The notes beneath the pieces are model-generated. The model saw only the letters and a program-made list of their open reading frames with translations, made no database searches and had not been told where the DNA came from. A DNA stretch of 64,000 nucleotides, taken from assembly GCA_016791105.1 (NCBI GenBank), contig JAEUNM010000068.1, forward strand, positions 1 to 64,000. Reading direction: 5' to 3'. Position 1 is the first letter of the stretch, and each line of letters begins with the position of its first letter. This document shows positions 16,037-25,128 of this stretch, one piece after another. The translations under genes and the position numbers were made by a program. This stretch comes from Rhodocyclaceae bacterium. Its GTDB lineage: Bacteria; Pseudomonadota; Gammaproteobacteria; Burkholderiales; Rhodocyclaceae.

Positions 16037-17227
16037 TCAACAGACTGGGCGAGGCGGCATGATGACGCCCGCCGCCAGCAGTTGTTCCACCTCGCCGCGC
16101 GCCAGGCCCAAAGCCATCAGTTGTTCCGCGCTGTGCTCGCCCAACAAGGGCGGCTCGGTATGAATCTGCCCCGGCGTGCGTGAAAATTTGGGCGCCGGTG
16201 CCGGCTGCACGATGCCGCCGAGGTCCACGAAACTTTGCCGCGCCACATTGTGCGCATGGCGCGGGGCTTCTTCCATGCTGAGTACTGGCCACACGCAGGC
16301 GTCGGTATCGGCAAAAAGCTCGATCCAGAACGCCCTGTCCTGCGACACAAAGATGTCCGTCAGTTTTTGTTTCATGCCTGGCCAGCGCGCCGTGTCGTAT
16401 TGCCGGCCGGCAAATTCTGCGTCCCCGGCCAAGCCGAGGCGTTCCAGAAAAATCGCGTAAAACTGAGGCTCCAGCGGGCACACCGACAACCACAGTCCGT
16501 CGGCGCAGGCATAAACCTCGTAAAAGGGCGCGCTGGAATCGAGCACGCATCGTCCATCCCAGGCACCCAAAGCCTGCAGGTTGAACAAGCCGTGCGCCAG
16601 CAGAGCGGCGCCTTCGCACATGGAGGCGTCGATCACCTGGCCTTGCCCACTGCGCTGCGCCTCGAACAGCGCACAGGCGATGCCCCACGCCAACAGCAGG
16701 CCGCCGCCACCCATGTCGGCCAGCAGCGTGGGCGGCACCCAGGGCGGGCCGCCCCGGTGGCGGCCGCTATCCAGCGCCCCCGCGATGCCAGCGTAATTGG
16801 CGTCATGGCCGGCGCGCTGCGCCAGCGGCCCGGTTTGTCCCCAGCCCGTCATGCGGCCATACACCAGGCGCGGATTGATGGCGAGGCAGGCATCGGGACC
16901 GAAGCCCAGCCTTTCCATCACACCGGGCCGATAGCCCTCGATCAGCACATCCACCGCGCCGATCATGCGATTTACCAATTCCTTGCTGGCGGGGTGTTTG
17001 AGGTCCACGCAAACCGATTTTTTGCCGCGATTTGCAACGGCCTTGCGCCCGCCGCCGAACATTTGCGATGCGAAAGTACCGCCGCCCCGTTCGAGTAAAG
17101 TGACCTCAGCCCCCATGTCGGCCAGCAACATGCCGCAAAACGGGCCCGGACCTATGCCGGCAAATTCCAGCACCTTGATTCCGGCCAGCGGGCCTTGGCG
17201 CTGCTTGTGTGTGACGGTCTTATCCAC
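16037..17227 (-). CDS. CaiB/BaiF family CoA transferase, alpha-methylacyl-CoA racemase-like
   Basis: A 396-residue family III CoA-transferase-fold protein. The N-terminus LAGIKVLEFAGIGPGPFCGM, the RGKKSVCVDLK stretch and the catalytic region GHDANYAGIAGALDS (Asp of GHD) match alpha-methylacyl-CoA racemases (Amacr/Mcr). These epimerise 2-methyl-branched acyl-CoAs for beta-oxidation and do not transfer CoA. It is cytoplasmic. Two in-frame GTG codons are possible; I chose the one at 17227 because AGGAG lies about 6 bases upstream, although 17245 would add six residues. No beta-oxidation operon is adjacent, so the substrate is inferred from the family only. Confidence 0.85.
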   Translation of the reverse strand: MDKTVTHKQRQGPLAGIKVLEFAGIGPGPFCGMLLADMGAEVTLLERGGGTFASQMFGGGRKAVANRGKKSVCVDLKHPASKELVNRMIGAVDVLIEGYRPGVMERLGFGPDACLAINPRLVYGRMTGWGQTGPLAQRAGHDANYAGIAGALDSGRHRGGPPWVPPTLLADMGGGGLLLAWGIACALFEAQRSGQGQVIDASMCEGAALLAHGLFNLQALGAWDGRCVLDSSAPFYEVYACADGLWLSVCPLEPQFYAIFLERLGLAGDAEFAGRQYDTARWPGMKQKLTDIFVSQDRAFWIELFADTDACVWPVLSMEEAPRHAHNVARQSFVDLGGIVQPAPAPKFSRTPGQIHTEPPLLGEHSAEQLMALGLARGEVEQLLAAGVIMPPRPVC

Positions 17228-17614
17228 GGCGACTCCTGTCGGCACTGCGCAAATTTGAGTTCATGTCGATTTGGAAGGTGTGCCTTGGGCGCATTTGCGG
17301 TTTCCAGCGGAAACGCCAAGCGAACCCGACGGCGTTCAAATAGCTTGTTTGCGTTCGGGCGGGCTTCAACAGCGTGCTTGGGGTATGCCCGCCGCCGCAG
17401 TATGGCCTGCGCGCCGCGGGCACGAAATAAAACGCCGGCCGCGATTGAGGCGCTTCCGCACCGTCGCCAGTCCGCCGCCACCGGCGCGAGCATAACCCGA
17501 CACGGGGAATGTGGCTGGATTCCATGCTGCCCAGACCAAGCTTTGCCGCATGCCGCTTTACCTGGTACTGCGGGCGTTACGCCCGCATGGCACTGTGGCG
17601 CCGACTCGCCGGGG
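17228..17614. other. intergenic between two minus-strand genes
   Basis: A 387-base gap between the YbaL-type antiporter (upstream) and the CaiB-type gene. It contains a compact hairpin, TGCGGGCG-TTA-CGCCCGCA at 17569-17587, 28 bases past the antiporter stop. This could end antiporter transcription and resembles a short form of the family C repeat. No gene was recognised. Confidence 0.4.
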
Positions 17615-19321
17615 CTATTCGGGCACGCTGGCCGGAGCTAGCCGCTCCAGCACATACGCCGTCATGCCGCGGGCAAGTTCTTCCTCGCCGAAGAACACCT
17701 TGCCCAGGCCTTGTTTGCGCAGCAGTTCGGATTCGTCCTCGCTGTCGCTGCGCAGCACGATTTCGATCTGCGCGTTGAGCGTGCGGGCGGTGTTCACCAT
17801 TTGCTGCACATTCACGCTATCCGGCGCAGCCACGACCAGCAGGGCGGCAGCGGCGATGTGGGCCTGGACCAGTACTTCCGGGTCGGCGGCATTGCCCGAT
17901 ACGGCGGCAATGCCGCGGCTGCGCAGCGCTTCGACCGTTTCACGGTTCTGTTCGGCCACCACGAACGGGATGCCGCGTGTGCTTAGCGCGGCGGCGATGC
18001 GGCGGCCGACGCGCCCGTAGCCGACCAGCACCACCTGGCCTTCGAGGTATTTGCGCTCTGTGCTCAGGGGCAGTTCGGCATAGGGGTCCAGACGCCGCTC
18101 CAGCCCGCGCGCGAGCACGGAGCGCGCGAGCAGCCAGCGGCGCAGCGGGGCGATGGCGCCGAACAGGAAAGGATTGACCGCGATGGAAATGAGGGCGCCG
18201 GCCAGCACCAGGCTCATGCCCTCTTTGGGCAGCAGATCGAGCGCCATCCCCAGCCCGGCCAGGATGAAAGAAAATTCGCCGATCTGCGCCAGGCTTGCCG
18301 CGACCGTAAGCGCGGTATTGAACGGGTAGCGGAACGCCAATACCAGCAGGGCAGCGGCGACGGACTTGCCGGCGATGATGATGGCAACCACCACGCCGAC
18401 GCGGACCGGCTGTTGCCACAACACGGCGGGCTCGAACAGCATGCCGACGGCCACGAAAAACAGCACAGAGAACGCGTCGCGCAAGGGTAGAGATTGTTCG
18501 GCGGCGCGGTGGCTGAATTCGGATTCGCGCATCACCATGCCGGCGAAAAACGCCCCCAGCGCAAAGGACACGGAAAATACCTGGGCCGCGCCGTAGGCGA
18601 TGCCGATGGCCGCGGCCACCACGGCCAGCGTGAATAGCTCGCGCGAGCCGCTGCGCGATACCTGCCACAACAGCCAGGGCAATAGCTTGCGCCCGGCCAC
18701 CAGCATGATGGCGATGAAGCCCGCTACCTGCAGCAGGGTTTGTCCCAGTGTGATCCACAGCGCGCTGCCGGCCGCGGCCTCTCCCTTGCCGCCCAGCAGG
18801 CCCGCCAGCGGCGGCAGCAGCACCAGGACCAGTACGGTGGCCAAATCTTCCACCACCAGCCAGCCTACGGCGATGCGCCCATTCATGGAATCGAGCTGGC
18901 CGCGCGCTTCGAGCGCCTTCAGCAGCACAACGGTACTGGCGCAGGAAAGCGCAAGCCCGAACACCAGGCCGCCGCCCGGGCTCCAGCCCCAGGCCGCCGC
19001 AGCGCCCATGCCGAGCAGGGTGGCGATGCTCATTTGCACGATGGCGCCGGGCAGGGCGAGGCGTTTGACGGCCAGCAAATCGTCCAGTGAAAAATGCAAG
19101 CCGACGCCGAACATGAGCAACATGACGCCGATTTCCGACAATTGCGCGGCAATGCTGGCGTCTGCTACGAACCCCGGCGTGGCGGGGCCGATCATGATGC
19201 CGGCAAACAGGTAGCCGACCAGCGCCGGCAGCCGAATGCGCTCGGCCAGAAAGCCGAATACCAGCGCGATGCCGAAGCCGGCGGCCAGCGTGGTGATCAA
19301 GGTGGTGTTGTGATCCATCAT
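17615..19321 (-). CDS. YbaL/KefB-type cation:proton antiporter with RCK domain
   Basis: A 568-residue inner-membrane CPA2 antiporter. It has about 12 hydrophobic segments over residues 1-390 (LVGYLFAGIMIGPATPGF, LLMFGVGLHFSLDDL, SCASTVVLLKAL), then a TrkA-N domain with VVLVGYGRVGRRIAAAL at about 430. The motif LLMFGVGLHFSLDDLL is typical of the E. coli YbaL (RosB) branch rather than KefC. The probable role is K+ or Na+ efflux; substrate and gating are unknown. The start is one of two adjacent ATGs (19321/19318), with no strong ribosome site. A longer open frame to 19426 has no family similarity. It is a paralogue, not a copy, of the antiporter at 5400-7172. Confidence 0.88.
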   Translation of the reverse strand: MMDHNTTLITTLAAGFGIALVFGFLAERIRLPALVGYLFAGIMIGPATPGFVADASIAAQLSEIGVMLLMFGVGLHFSLDDLLAVKRLALPGAIVQMSIATLLGMGAAAAWGWSPGGGLVFGLALSCASTVVLLKALEARGQLDSMNGRIAVGWLVVEDLATVLVLVLLPPLAGLLGGKGEAAAGSALWITLGQTLLQVAGFIAIMLVAGRKLLPWLLWQVSRSGSRELFTLAVVAAAIGIAYGAAQVFSVSFALGAFFAGMVMRESEFSHRAAEQSLPLRDAFSVLFFVAVGMLFEPAVLWQQPVRVGVVVAIIIAGKSVAAALLVLAFRYPFNTALTVAASLAQIGEFSFILAGLGMALDLLPKEGMSLVLAGALISIAVNPFLFGAIAPLRRWLLARSVLARGLERRLDPYAELPLSTERKYLEGQVVLVGYGRVGRRIAAALSTRGIPFVVAEQNRETVEALRSRGIAAVSGNAADPEVLVQAHIAAAALLVVAAPDSVNVQQMVNTARTLNAQIEIVLRSDSEDESELLRKQGLGKVFFGEEELARGMTAYVLERLAPASVPE

Positions 19322-19813
19322 CAGGGTGGTGTGGGTGACGCGTTGCAGGAAGCCGGCGTGAGCGCGGCTGGCGGACGGGCGCGGGGTTCGGCCGTGCCTC
19401 CTATCGACCATGCGGCAGGCTGGCACGTTCGCGGCGGCGGAAAATAATTGGCCGCTGCCCGGTGTGTGCCGGTGAGGCAGCGCTCGTCACTCGCAGCACA
19501 TATGCATGGCGTAGGGCTCGGTCCAGCGTGCAGGGTCAGCCCCGTCTGGGCTAATTAAGCCCACTGGCGGGGGCGCGGGTTTCGGCCGCAATGGGTGTCA
19601 TTAAGTGTTCGCGACAGATCGCTCTGGCTAAGGCCGGAGGGCACATCCCTAGCGCCCGTTGCGGTACGCACATGTGCACTTTTGCCCGCTGTGATCTAGT
19701 TTGTAATGACGAACTTCCGGCCAATGCCGCCGGGGGCAGCGTAGCAGCAGAGGTCGCGCGAGCCCTCTTGCGGGCCGCGCGTGAAAATCAATCAATAGCG
19801 AGGCTTGGAGAAC
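19322..19813. other. divergent intergenic region
   Basis: A 492-base gap between the YbaL-type gene (minus) and the long CoA transferase (plus). It has no convincing coding frame and no obvious repeat family member. It should contain both promoters, but no strong consensus pair was found. Confidence 0.35.
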
Positions 19814-21826
19814 ATGGCATTTTCCCCTTCCCTGATGGCAAGGGCGCGCACGCGCGCGACCGACAAAATCGTTTCGGCGCGCGAGGCGGTGCGGCTCATC
19901 CGCAGCGGCGATACCGTCATCATCGGCGGATTTTTAAGTATCGGCTTCCCGGACGTGATTGTGCGCGAACTGGCGGAGTTCTATGAATCGAAGGACGAGG
20001 GCAGCGCGACTTTCGGCAAGCCGAGCAATCTGACCATCATTTCCGCGGCGGGCATGGCGCACCCTTTCAAGGGCGGCGGCATGAACCGGCTGGCGCAGCC
20101 CGGGCTCATCAAGCGCTTCATCAGCAGCCACTTCGTGCTTACCCCGGCCTTGCAGCAACTTATCGTGGGCAATCAGATCGAGGGCTATAACCTGCCGCTG
20201 GGGGCGATCTGCCACCTGTTCCGCGATATCGCCGCCGGCAAGCCGGGCCACGCCTCGCGCATCGGTCTCGGCACTTTCGTGGATCCGCGCCAGGATGGCG
20301 GCAAGCTCAACGCCAGGACCACCGAGGAATTAGTCGAACTTATCAGCATCGGTGGAGAGGATTATCTGTTCTTCAAGGCGGTGCCGGTCAATGTGGCAAT
20401 CATACGCGGCACGACCGCCGACGCCGAAGGCAATATTTCGATGGAGCGCGAGGCGCTGACCATCGATGTGCTGTCGGTGGCAATGGCGGCGCACAACTGC
20501 GGCGGCATCGTGATCGCGCAGGTTGAGCGCATCGCCGAGGCGGGCACGCTCAATCCGCGGCAGGTGAAAGTGCCGGGCGCCATCGTCGATTGCATCGTCG
20601 TCGCCAACGGCGACGACTGCCATTGGCAGACTTTCGGCAGCCGCTATACGCCGGCATATGCGGCCGAAGTGCGGGTGCCTACGGCGTCGGTGGAGCCCAT
20701 GCCTATGAGCGTGCGCAAAATTATCGCGCGCCGCGCGGCCATGGAGTTGCGCACCAATAGTGTGGTCAATCTGGGCGTAGGCATGCCGGAAGGGGTCGCC
20801 GCAATTGCGAACGAAGAAAAGATTGCCGATCTGATGACCTTGACGGCCGAATCCGGCGTGATCGGCGGCGTGCCGGCCGGCGGGCTGTCTTTCGGCGCGG
20901 CCAGCAACGCGCAGGCGGTCATCGACATAGGCTATCAGTTCGACTTCTACGACGGCGGCGGGCTGGACATATGCTTCCTTGGCCTCGCGCAGGCGGACCG
21001 GCAGGGCAATCTCAACGTGTCGAAATTCGGTCCCAAACTGGCCGGCGCGGGCGGCTTCATCAACATCAGTCAGAACGCCACAAAAGCCGTGTTCTGCGGC
21101 ACGTTTACGGCCGGCAATCTGGACGTATCCATCGTCGGCGACAAATTGCAGATAGAGCGCGACGGCAGCGAGCAAAAGTTCGTCGAAGAGGTGGAGCACC
21201 GCACTTTTTCCGGCCCCTATGCCGCGCAGGCCGGCAAGGAAGTGCTGTACATCACCGAACGCTGCGTGTTCCGCCTGAGCACCGAAGGGCTGGAACTGAT
21301 AGAAGTGGCGCCGGGCATAGACATCCAGCGCGACATCGTGGGCAAGATGGCGTTTGCGCCCATCGTGCGCCAGCCGCGCAGCATGGACCCGCGCATTTTT
21401 CGCGACGAGCCCATGGGGCTGCGCGAAGATATGCTGCGCCTGCCTTTCGACGCCCGCTTCAAGTACGACGAAGAACACAACACGCTCTTCATCAACCTGT
21501 CGGACCTGCACATCAACACGCCGGATTTCCTGCTGCGCATGGTGGAAAAGGTGAAATCGCTGGTGCAGCCGCTGGGCCACAAGGTGTACTGCGTCGCCAA
21601 TTACGACGGTTTCGAACTCGACCGGGCAGTGGAAGACGCCTATCTCGATACGGTGAAGGAAATGACTGGCAACTATCTGCTCGGCGTGACGCGATTTACG
21701 ACCAGCGCGTTCATGCGCGCCAAACTGGGCGAAACGCTGGCCAAACGCGGCGTCGCGGCGCATATTTTCGAATCCGAGGAGGAGGCGACGGGGGCTGTGC
21801 GCGCGACCCTGAAACGGGAGCCGTGA
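19814..21826 (+). CDS. family I acyl-CoA:acetate/3-ketoacid CoA transferase with C-terminal extension
   Basis: A 670-residue protein joining alpha and beta halves of a family I CoA transferase in one chain, as in YdiF and propionate CoA-transferase. The alpha half (about 15-290) contains IIGGFLSIGFPDVIVREL. The beta half (about 300-530) contains VVNLGVGMPEGVA and the catalytic glutamate E346 in ESGVIGGVPAGG, which forms the glutamyl-CoA intermediate. Residues about 540-670 are an extra domain with KYDEEHNTLFINLSDLHINT and GNYLLGVTRFTTSAFMRAKL, absent from the minimal enzymes. The natural substrates are unknown, probably acetoacetate or short-chain acids. The ATG at 19814 has GGAG only three bases away; a TTG nine bases upstream is an alternative start. 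Confidence 0.85.
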   Translation: MAFSPSLMARARTRATDKIVSAREAVRLIRSGDTVIIGGFLSIGFPDVIVRELAEFYESKDEGSATFGKPSNLTIISAAGMAHPFKGGGMNRLAQPGLIKRFISSHFVLTPALQQLIVGNQIEGYNLPLGAICHLFRDIAAGKPGHASRIGLGTFVDPRQDGGKLNARTTEELVELISIGGEDYLFFKAVPVNVAIIRGTTADAEGNISMEREALTIDVLSVAMAAHNCGGIVIAQVERIAEAGTLNPRQVKVPGAIVDCIVVANGDDCHWQTFGSRYTPAYAAEVRVPTASVEPMPMSVRKIIARRAAMELRTNSVVNLGVGMPEGVAAIANEEKIADLMTLTAESGVIGGVPAGGLSFGAASNAQAVIDIGYQFDFYDGGGLDICFLGLAQADRQGNLNVSKFGPKLAGAGGFINISQNATKAVFCGTFTAGNLDVSIVGDKLQIERDGSEQKFVEEVEHRTFSGPYAAQAGKEVLYITERCVFRLSTEGLELIEVAPGIDIQRDIVGKMAFAPIVRQPRSMDPRIFRDEPMGLREDMLRLPFDARFKYDEEHNTLFINLSDLHINTPDFLLRMVEKVKSLVQPLGHKVYCVANYDGFELDRAVEDAYLDTVKEMTGNYLLGVTRFTTSAFMRAKLGETLAKRGVAAHIFESEEEATGAVRATLKREP

Positions 21827-21926
21827 AGGATGGCCGGCTGTAGGGGTCGCTGCATGGTCGCCGGCCCTTGGTTTCAGCTTTTTATGGGCGCTTGCGTAAC
21901 AGGCGCTTGCCGGGCTGAAATGCAGG

Positions 21927-21959
21927 CAGGGCGCAATTCCCCGGTAGAATTGCGCCCTG
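21927..21959. terminator. strong hairpin between convergent genes
   Basis: A perfect 13-base inverted repeat, CAGGGCGCAATTC and GAATTGCGCCCTG, with a 7-base loop. It lies between the CoA transferase and amt 3' ends. It lacks a T-run but is well placed as a bidirectional terminator. Confidence 0.55.
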
Positions 21960-22000
21960 TGTCATTGCGGCGTTAGTTGGTAACTTCGGCGATTTAAGCT

Positions 22001-22030
22001 GCAGGGGAAATTCAGGTTTGGTTCCCCTGC
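22001..22030 (-). terminator. hairpin just downstream of amt
   Basis: GCAGGGGAA and TTCCCCTGC form perfect 9-base arms around a 12-base loop, beginning 14 bases after the amt stop on the minus strand. It is a probable terminator or mRNA 3' stabiliser for amt. Confidence 0.45.
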
Positions 22031-22043
22031 CGGCCAACCGCAA

Positions 22044-23249
22044 CTACCAGTTCGCTTCGCGTTCCGGTGCTGCGCTGATGCGGTGTATGGAAAGGTCGGC
22101 GCCCATGCTTTCTTCTTCGGGCGTGAGGCGCAGGCCCAGGGTGGCGCGCAGCGTGCCATACACGATGACGCCGCCAAGCAGCGCCCACACCACGCCGATC
22201 AGCGTGCCCAGGGCTTGCGCGCCCAGGCTGACGCCGCCCATGCCGCCCAGGCCGGGCAGACCGAACAGGCCGCAGGCCACGCCGCCCCAGGCGCCGCAAA
22301 GTCCGTGCAGCGGCCATACGCCGAGTACGTCATCCACTTTCCAGCGGTTTTGCGTGAGGGTGAAAAACTGGACGAATATGGCCGCGGCGACGCCGCCGAC
22401 CACCAGCGCGCCGGCCGGGTGCATCACGTCTGATCCGGCGCACACGGCCACCAGTCCGGCGAGCGGTCCGTTATAGGCGAAGCCGGGGTCGTTGCGGCCC
22501 AGCACCACGGCAACCAGGGTGCCGCCCGCCATCGCCATGAGCGAATTGACCGCCACCAGGCCGGATATTTTGTCCAGCGTTTGCGCGCTCATGACGTTGA
22601 AGCCGAACCAACCCACGGTCAGTATCCAGGCGCCCAGGGCCAGGAATGGAATGCTGGAAGGCGGGTGCGCGCTCATGGCGCCATCCTTGCGATAGCGGTT
22701 TTTACGCGGCCCGAGCAGCAGCACGGCAGCGAGGCCTATCCAGCCGCCCACCGCATGCACCAGCACGCTGCCCGCGAAATCGTGAAATTCGGCGCCGGTC
22801 AGACCCTTGATCCACTCCTGCACCCCGAAGCGCTGGTTCCAGGCGATGCCTTCAAACATCGGATAAACGAATCCGACCAGCACCGCGGTGGCGATGAGTT
22901 GCGGGCCGAAGCGGGCGCGTTCGGCGATGCCGCCCGATACGATGGCAGGTATGGCAGCCGCGAAAGTGAGCAGGAAGAAAAATTTGACCAGTTCATAGCC
23001 GTTTTTGGCCGCCAGATCGCCCGCCCCTATCATGAAGCTGGTGCCGTAGGCGACGCCATAGCCGACGAAAAAATAGACGATGGTGGATACCGCGAAATCC
23101 ACCAGTATTTTGACCAGCGCATTGACCTGGTTTTTCTGCCTGACGGTGCCCAGTTCCAGGAATGCAAACCCGGAATGCATGGCCAGCACCATGATCGCTC
23201 CCAGCAATATGAATAGCGCGTCCGCGCCGTTTTTGAACTGATCCGACAT
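22044..23249 (-). CDS. amt: ammonium transporter (Amt family)
   Basis: A 401-residue inner-membrane channel with about 11 hydrophobic segments. The conserved twin-histidine pore residues are H165 (LVHAVGGW) and H315 (PLHGLCGAWGG), and the family motif FHDFAGS lies near 155. It conducts ammonium as NH3 plus H+ across the membrane. There is no N-terminal signal extension of the kind some proteobacterial AmtB proteins have. A long open frame to 23357 lacks similarity; the ATG at 23249 has GAGG and GGGGAG upstream. No glnK gene is adjacent, which is unusual because amt and glnK are often paired. Confidence 0.92.
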   Translation of the reverse strand: MSDQFKNGADALFILLGAIMVLAMHSGFAFLELGTVRQKNQVNALVKILVDFAVSTIVYFFVGYGVAYGTSFMIGAGDLAAKNGYELVKFFFLLTFAAAIPAIVSGGIAERARFGPQLIATAVLVGFVYPMFEGIAWNQRFGVQEWIKGLTGAEFHDFAGSVLVHAVGGWIGLAAVLLLGPRKNRYRKDGAMSAHPPSSIPFLALGAWILTVGWFGFNVMSAQTLDKISGLVAVNSLMAMAGGTLVAVVLGRNDPGFAYNGPLAGLVAVCAGSDVMHPAGALVVGGVAAAIFVQFFTLTQNRWKVDDVLGVWPLHGLCGAWGGVACGLFGLPGLGGMGGVSLGAQALGTLIGVVWALLGGVIVYGTLRATLGLRLTPEEESMGADLSIHRISAAPEREANW

Positions 23250-24012
23250 CACCTCGATCTCCCCATATTTAGCCGGCGGTGCCGTGCGCCCCGTGCCGCG
23301 CACCATTCCAGACCGGCCAATGCGCGGGATTGGTGCGCGCGCCCATTGCCGGTGCAAAAAACGCGAGATGATAGCCGAAAACCGCGAAGCCCCTTGATTT
23401 TTGGCACCAATTTAGAGCCTTTGCAGCGCGTGTATCGGGCTTTCGCCCAGCGCTTTCAACAGGTGCCATAGGCGCGCCTGCCGGGCCTGGGCCGGCACCG
23501 TGCGGCCATGACCGTGGTGCCGGTCAGTTCGTCTGTACGCCCGGCATGCACGTGAACTTCGAAGTCGCTTGCTTAGACCGCGTTTGGGGGCCAGAGACTC
23601 CGGAGGTGGCGCCAAACCGGGCAGTCGGTCCGGCTGATCGACGCGAAAACGGCGGCCGATGAAGCGCGCGCCTGCCCTGATTTGGATGTACAAATCAGCC
23701 CCCGTCGATGGGTCGATCGCGCCAGGTTTTGCACGTTTACCCAATTTTGTCATGGAGGCATGGTCAGTCCGTTCAGCCTTTTGCAAGTCTGACCCGGCCC
23801 GTTCCGATTCACGGGCTCACTGTGCCGGCCTAATGCCTGCGCTCGACACCACTACAGTCGGGCAAAACCCCTGCCGGAATTTCAGTCGGCGCCATTTTTC
23901 GAGGGATTTTGAACGCCATTGACAATAGAATGTCCGTAGCGGTAGTTCGATCCGCTACTTGTTTGCGTTGGGCTGGCATGGGTTGCCGTGCGGCCTTCTA
24001 GAAGGATGAATC
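23250..24012. other. long divergent intergenic region upstream of amt and the lipoprotein gene
   Basis: A 763-base gap without a recognisable gene. On the amt side, ATTGGTGC (near 23328), GGTGCA (near 23351) and GGCACCAAT (near 23402) resemble half-sites of the nitrogen regulator NtrC, but no good sigma-54 -24/-12 pair was found. On the lipoprotein side a TTGACA lies at 23919-23924 with only a weak -10 about 18 bases later. Open frames in 23400-23790 look like non-coding GC-rich sequence. Confidence 0.35.
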
Positions 24013-24534
24013 ATGAAATTGAAAGTGGCTGCGGTGTTTGGATTGGCTGGCCTGCTCGCGGGCTGTGTCACGGTTCCGAACGGACCATCCGTGGCAGTCA
24101 TGCCGACGCCGGGTAAGCCTTTTGATGTATTCATGCGGGAAGATCAAACGTGTCGCCAATATGCCGAGTCCGCCTCAGGCGGGAACAGCCGCGATACCGT
24201 GAATGCGAATTTCGCCGGGAATGCTGCGCTGGGTACGGTGATCGGGGCGGCCGCTGGGGCGCTCGTGGGCGGGCAGCGCGGCGCCGGCGTCGGGGCGGCC
24301 GCGGGCTTGATTGCGGGTAGCGCGGCAGGGTCTTCGAATGCCGGTTGGGCCGGGCAAAGCATGCAACAGCGCTACGACGTGACGTATCAGCAATGCATGT
24401 ATGCGTACGGCAATCAGTTGCCGCAGGCCTACCGCTACCAACGACCCAATACCGGAAACTATTCAGCCAGTCCGCCACCGCCTGCCGGGGCCTATCCCCC
24501 GCCGAATTATCCGCCGCCTCAAGCGCCTCATTGA
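24013..24534 (+). CDS. glycine-zipper outer-membrane lipoprotein
   Basis: A 173-residue secreted lipoprotein. The signal peptide ends in the lipobox LLAGC, with Cys18 as the lipidated residue. Residues about 68-108 form a glycine zipper (GTVIGAAAGALVGG, GAAAGLIAGSAAG) of the type that inserts in or packs against membranes. A Pro/Tyr-rich tail (YPPPNYPPPQ) follows. The role is unknown; related proteins are envelope-integrity or stress lipoproteins. AAGGA lies a few bases before the ATG. It is transcribed alone, facing the asparagine-synthetase-like gene across a repeat. Confidence 0.85.
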   Translation: MKLKVAAVFGLAGLLAGCVTVPNGPSVAVMPTPGKPFDVFMREDQTCRQYAESASGGNSRDTVNANFAGNAALGTVIGAAAGALVGGQRGAGVGAAAGLIAGSAAGSSNAGWAGQSMQQRYDVTYQQCMYAYGNQLPQAYRYQRPNTGNYSASPPPPAGAYPPPNYPPPQAPH

Positions 24535-25128
24535 GTTGCGGGTTCCCGCCCGGACTCGCGCGGAGCGGCGGGCGGTCAGGTTTCATTGTGCGGCTGCGGG
24601 GTATGCTTGCCGGACAAGTCAGGCCGCATTTGCCCGCGCGGTGTCGCTGCTGAAACTGCCGGCGGCAATGCTTGCTCGGTAGTTTCGTAGGTTGGGGTGA
24701 GCTTGCGAACCCCAACACTTGGCGCTTGCGATCCACGTGTGCGCGGCCGTCTCGCCGTCGCGATAGCTTACGCGTTCGCATATACGCCAATGCTGTGCGT
24801 AATTAATTCGCCTTCTGTTGTGGTCTCTTAGTCGCTCAGCGCTATGTGATTCCACCCCAATCCGACGCCTCTGGTTGAAGGGCCTCCGCCGCAGGTGGAA
24901 ATTGATGCCAAATGCGGCGCTTGAATCTTGCCCGGCACCCGCCTTGCTGCCTGTGGTCTCGCGCCCAAATAGGCCCGTGCGCTAGTGCGTGCGCACTGTG
25001 CGCGTACCTACTCGAGAAATGGTGCCGAGGCGAGGGGGCGATGCTGGGCTGCCCAAGCGACGGGGTTGAAGCGCAAGTAATTTAATTATGGTGCGCCGAC
25101 AACTACGTCGGTTCCGTATTTATCCTGA
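24535..25128. other. intergenic with left flank repeat of the islet
   Basis: A 594-base gap between convergent genes. It contains the left flanking repeat (24686-24885) and then about 240 bases with no recognised gene. Base composition drops towards the islet from about 25080. Confidence 0.4.
24686..24885. repeat. left imperfect direct repeat flanking the low-GC islet
   Basis: This starts with a family B arm (CGTAGGTTGGGGTGAGCTTG) and continues as GGCGCTTGCGATCCACGTG, AGCTTACGCGTTCGCATATA and TGATTCCACCCCAATCCGAC. The same series occurs in the same order and orientation at 27269-27470, with scattered mismatches and a short indel. The first ~115 bases align well by eye. Confidence 0.7.
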
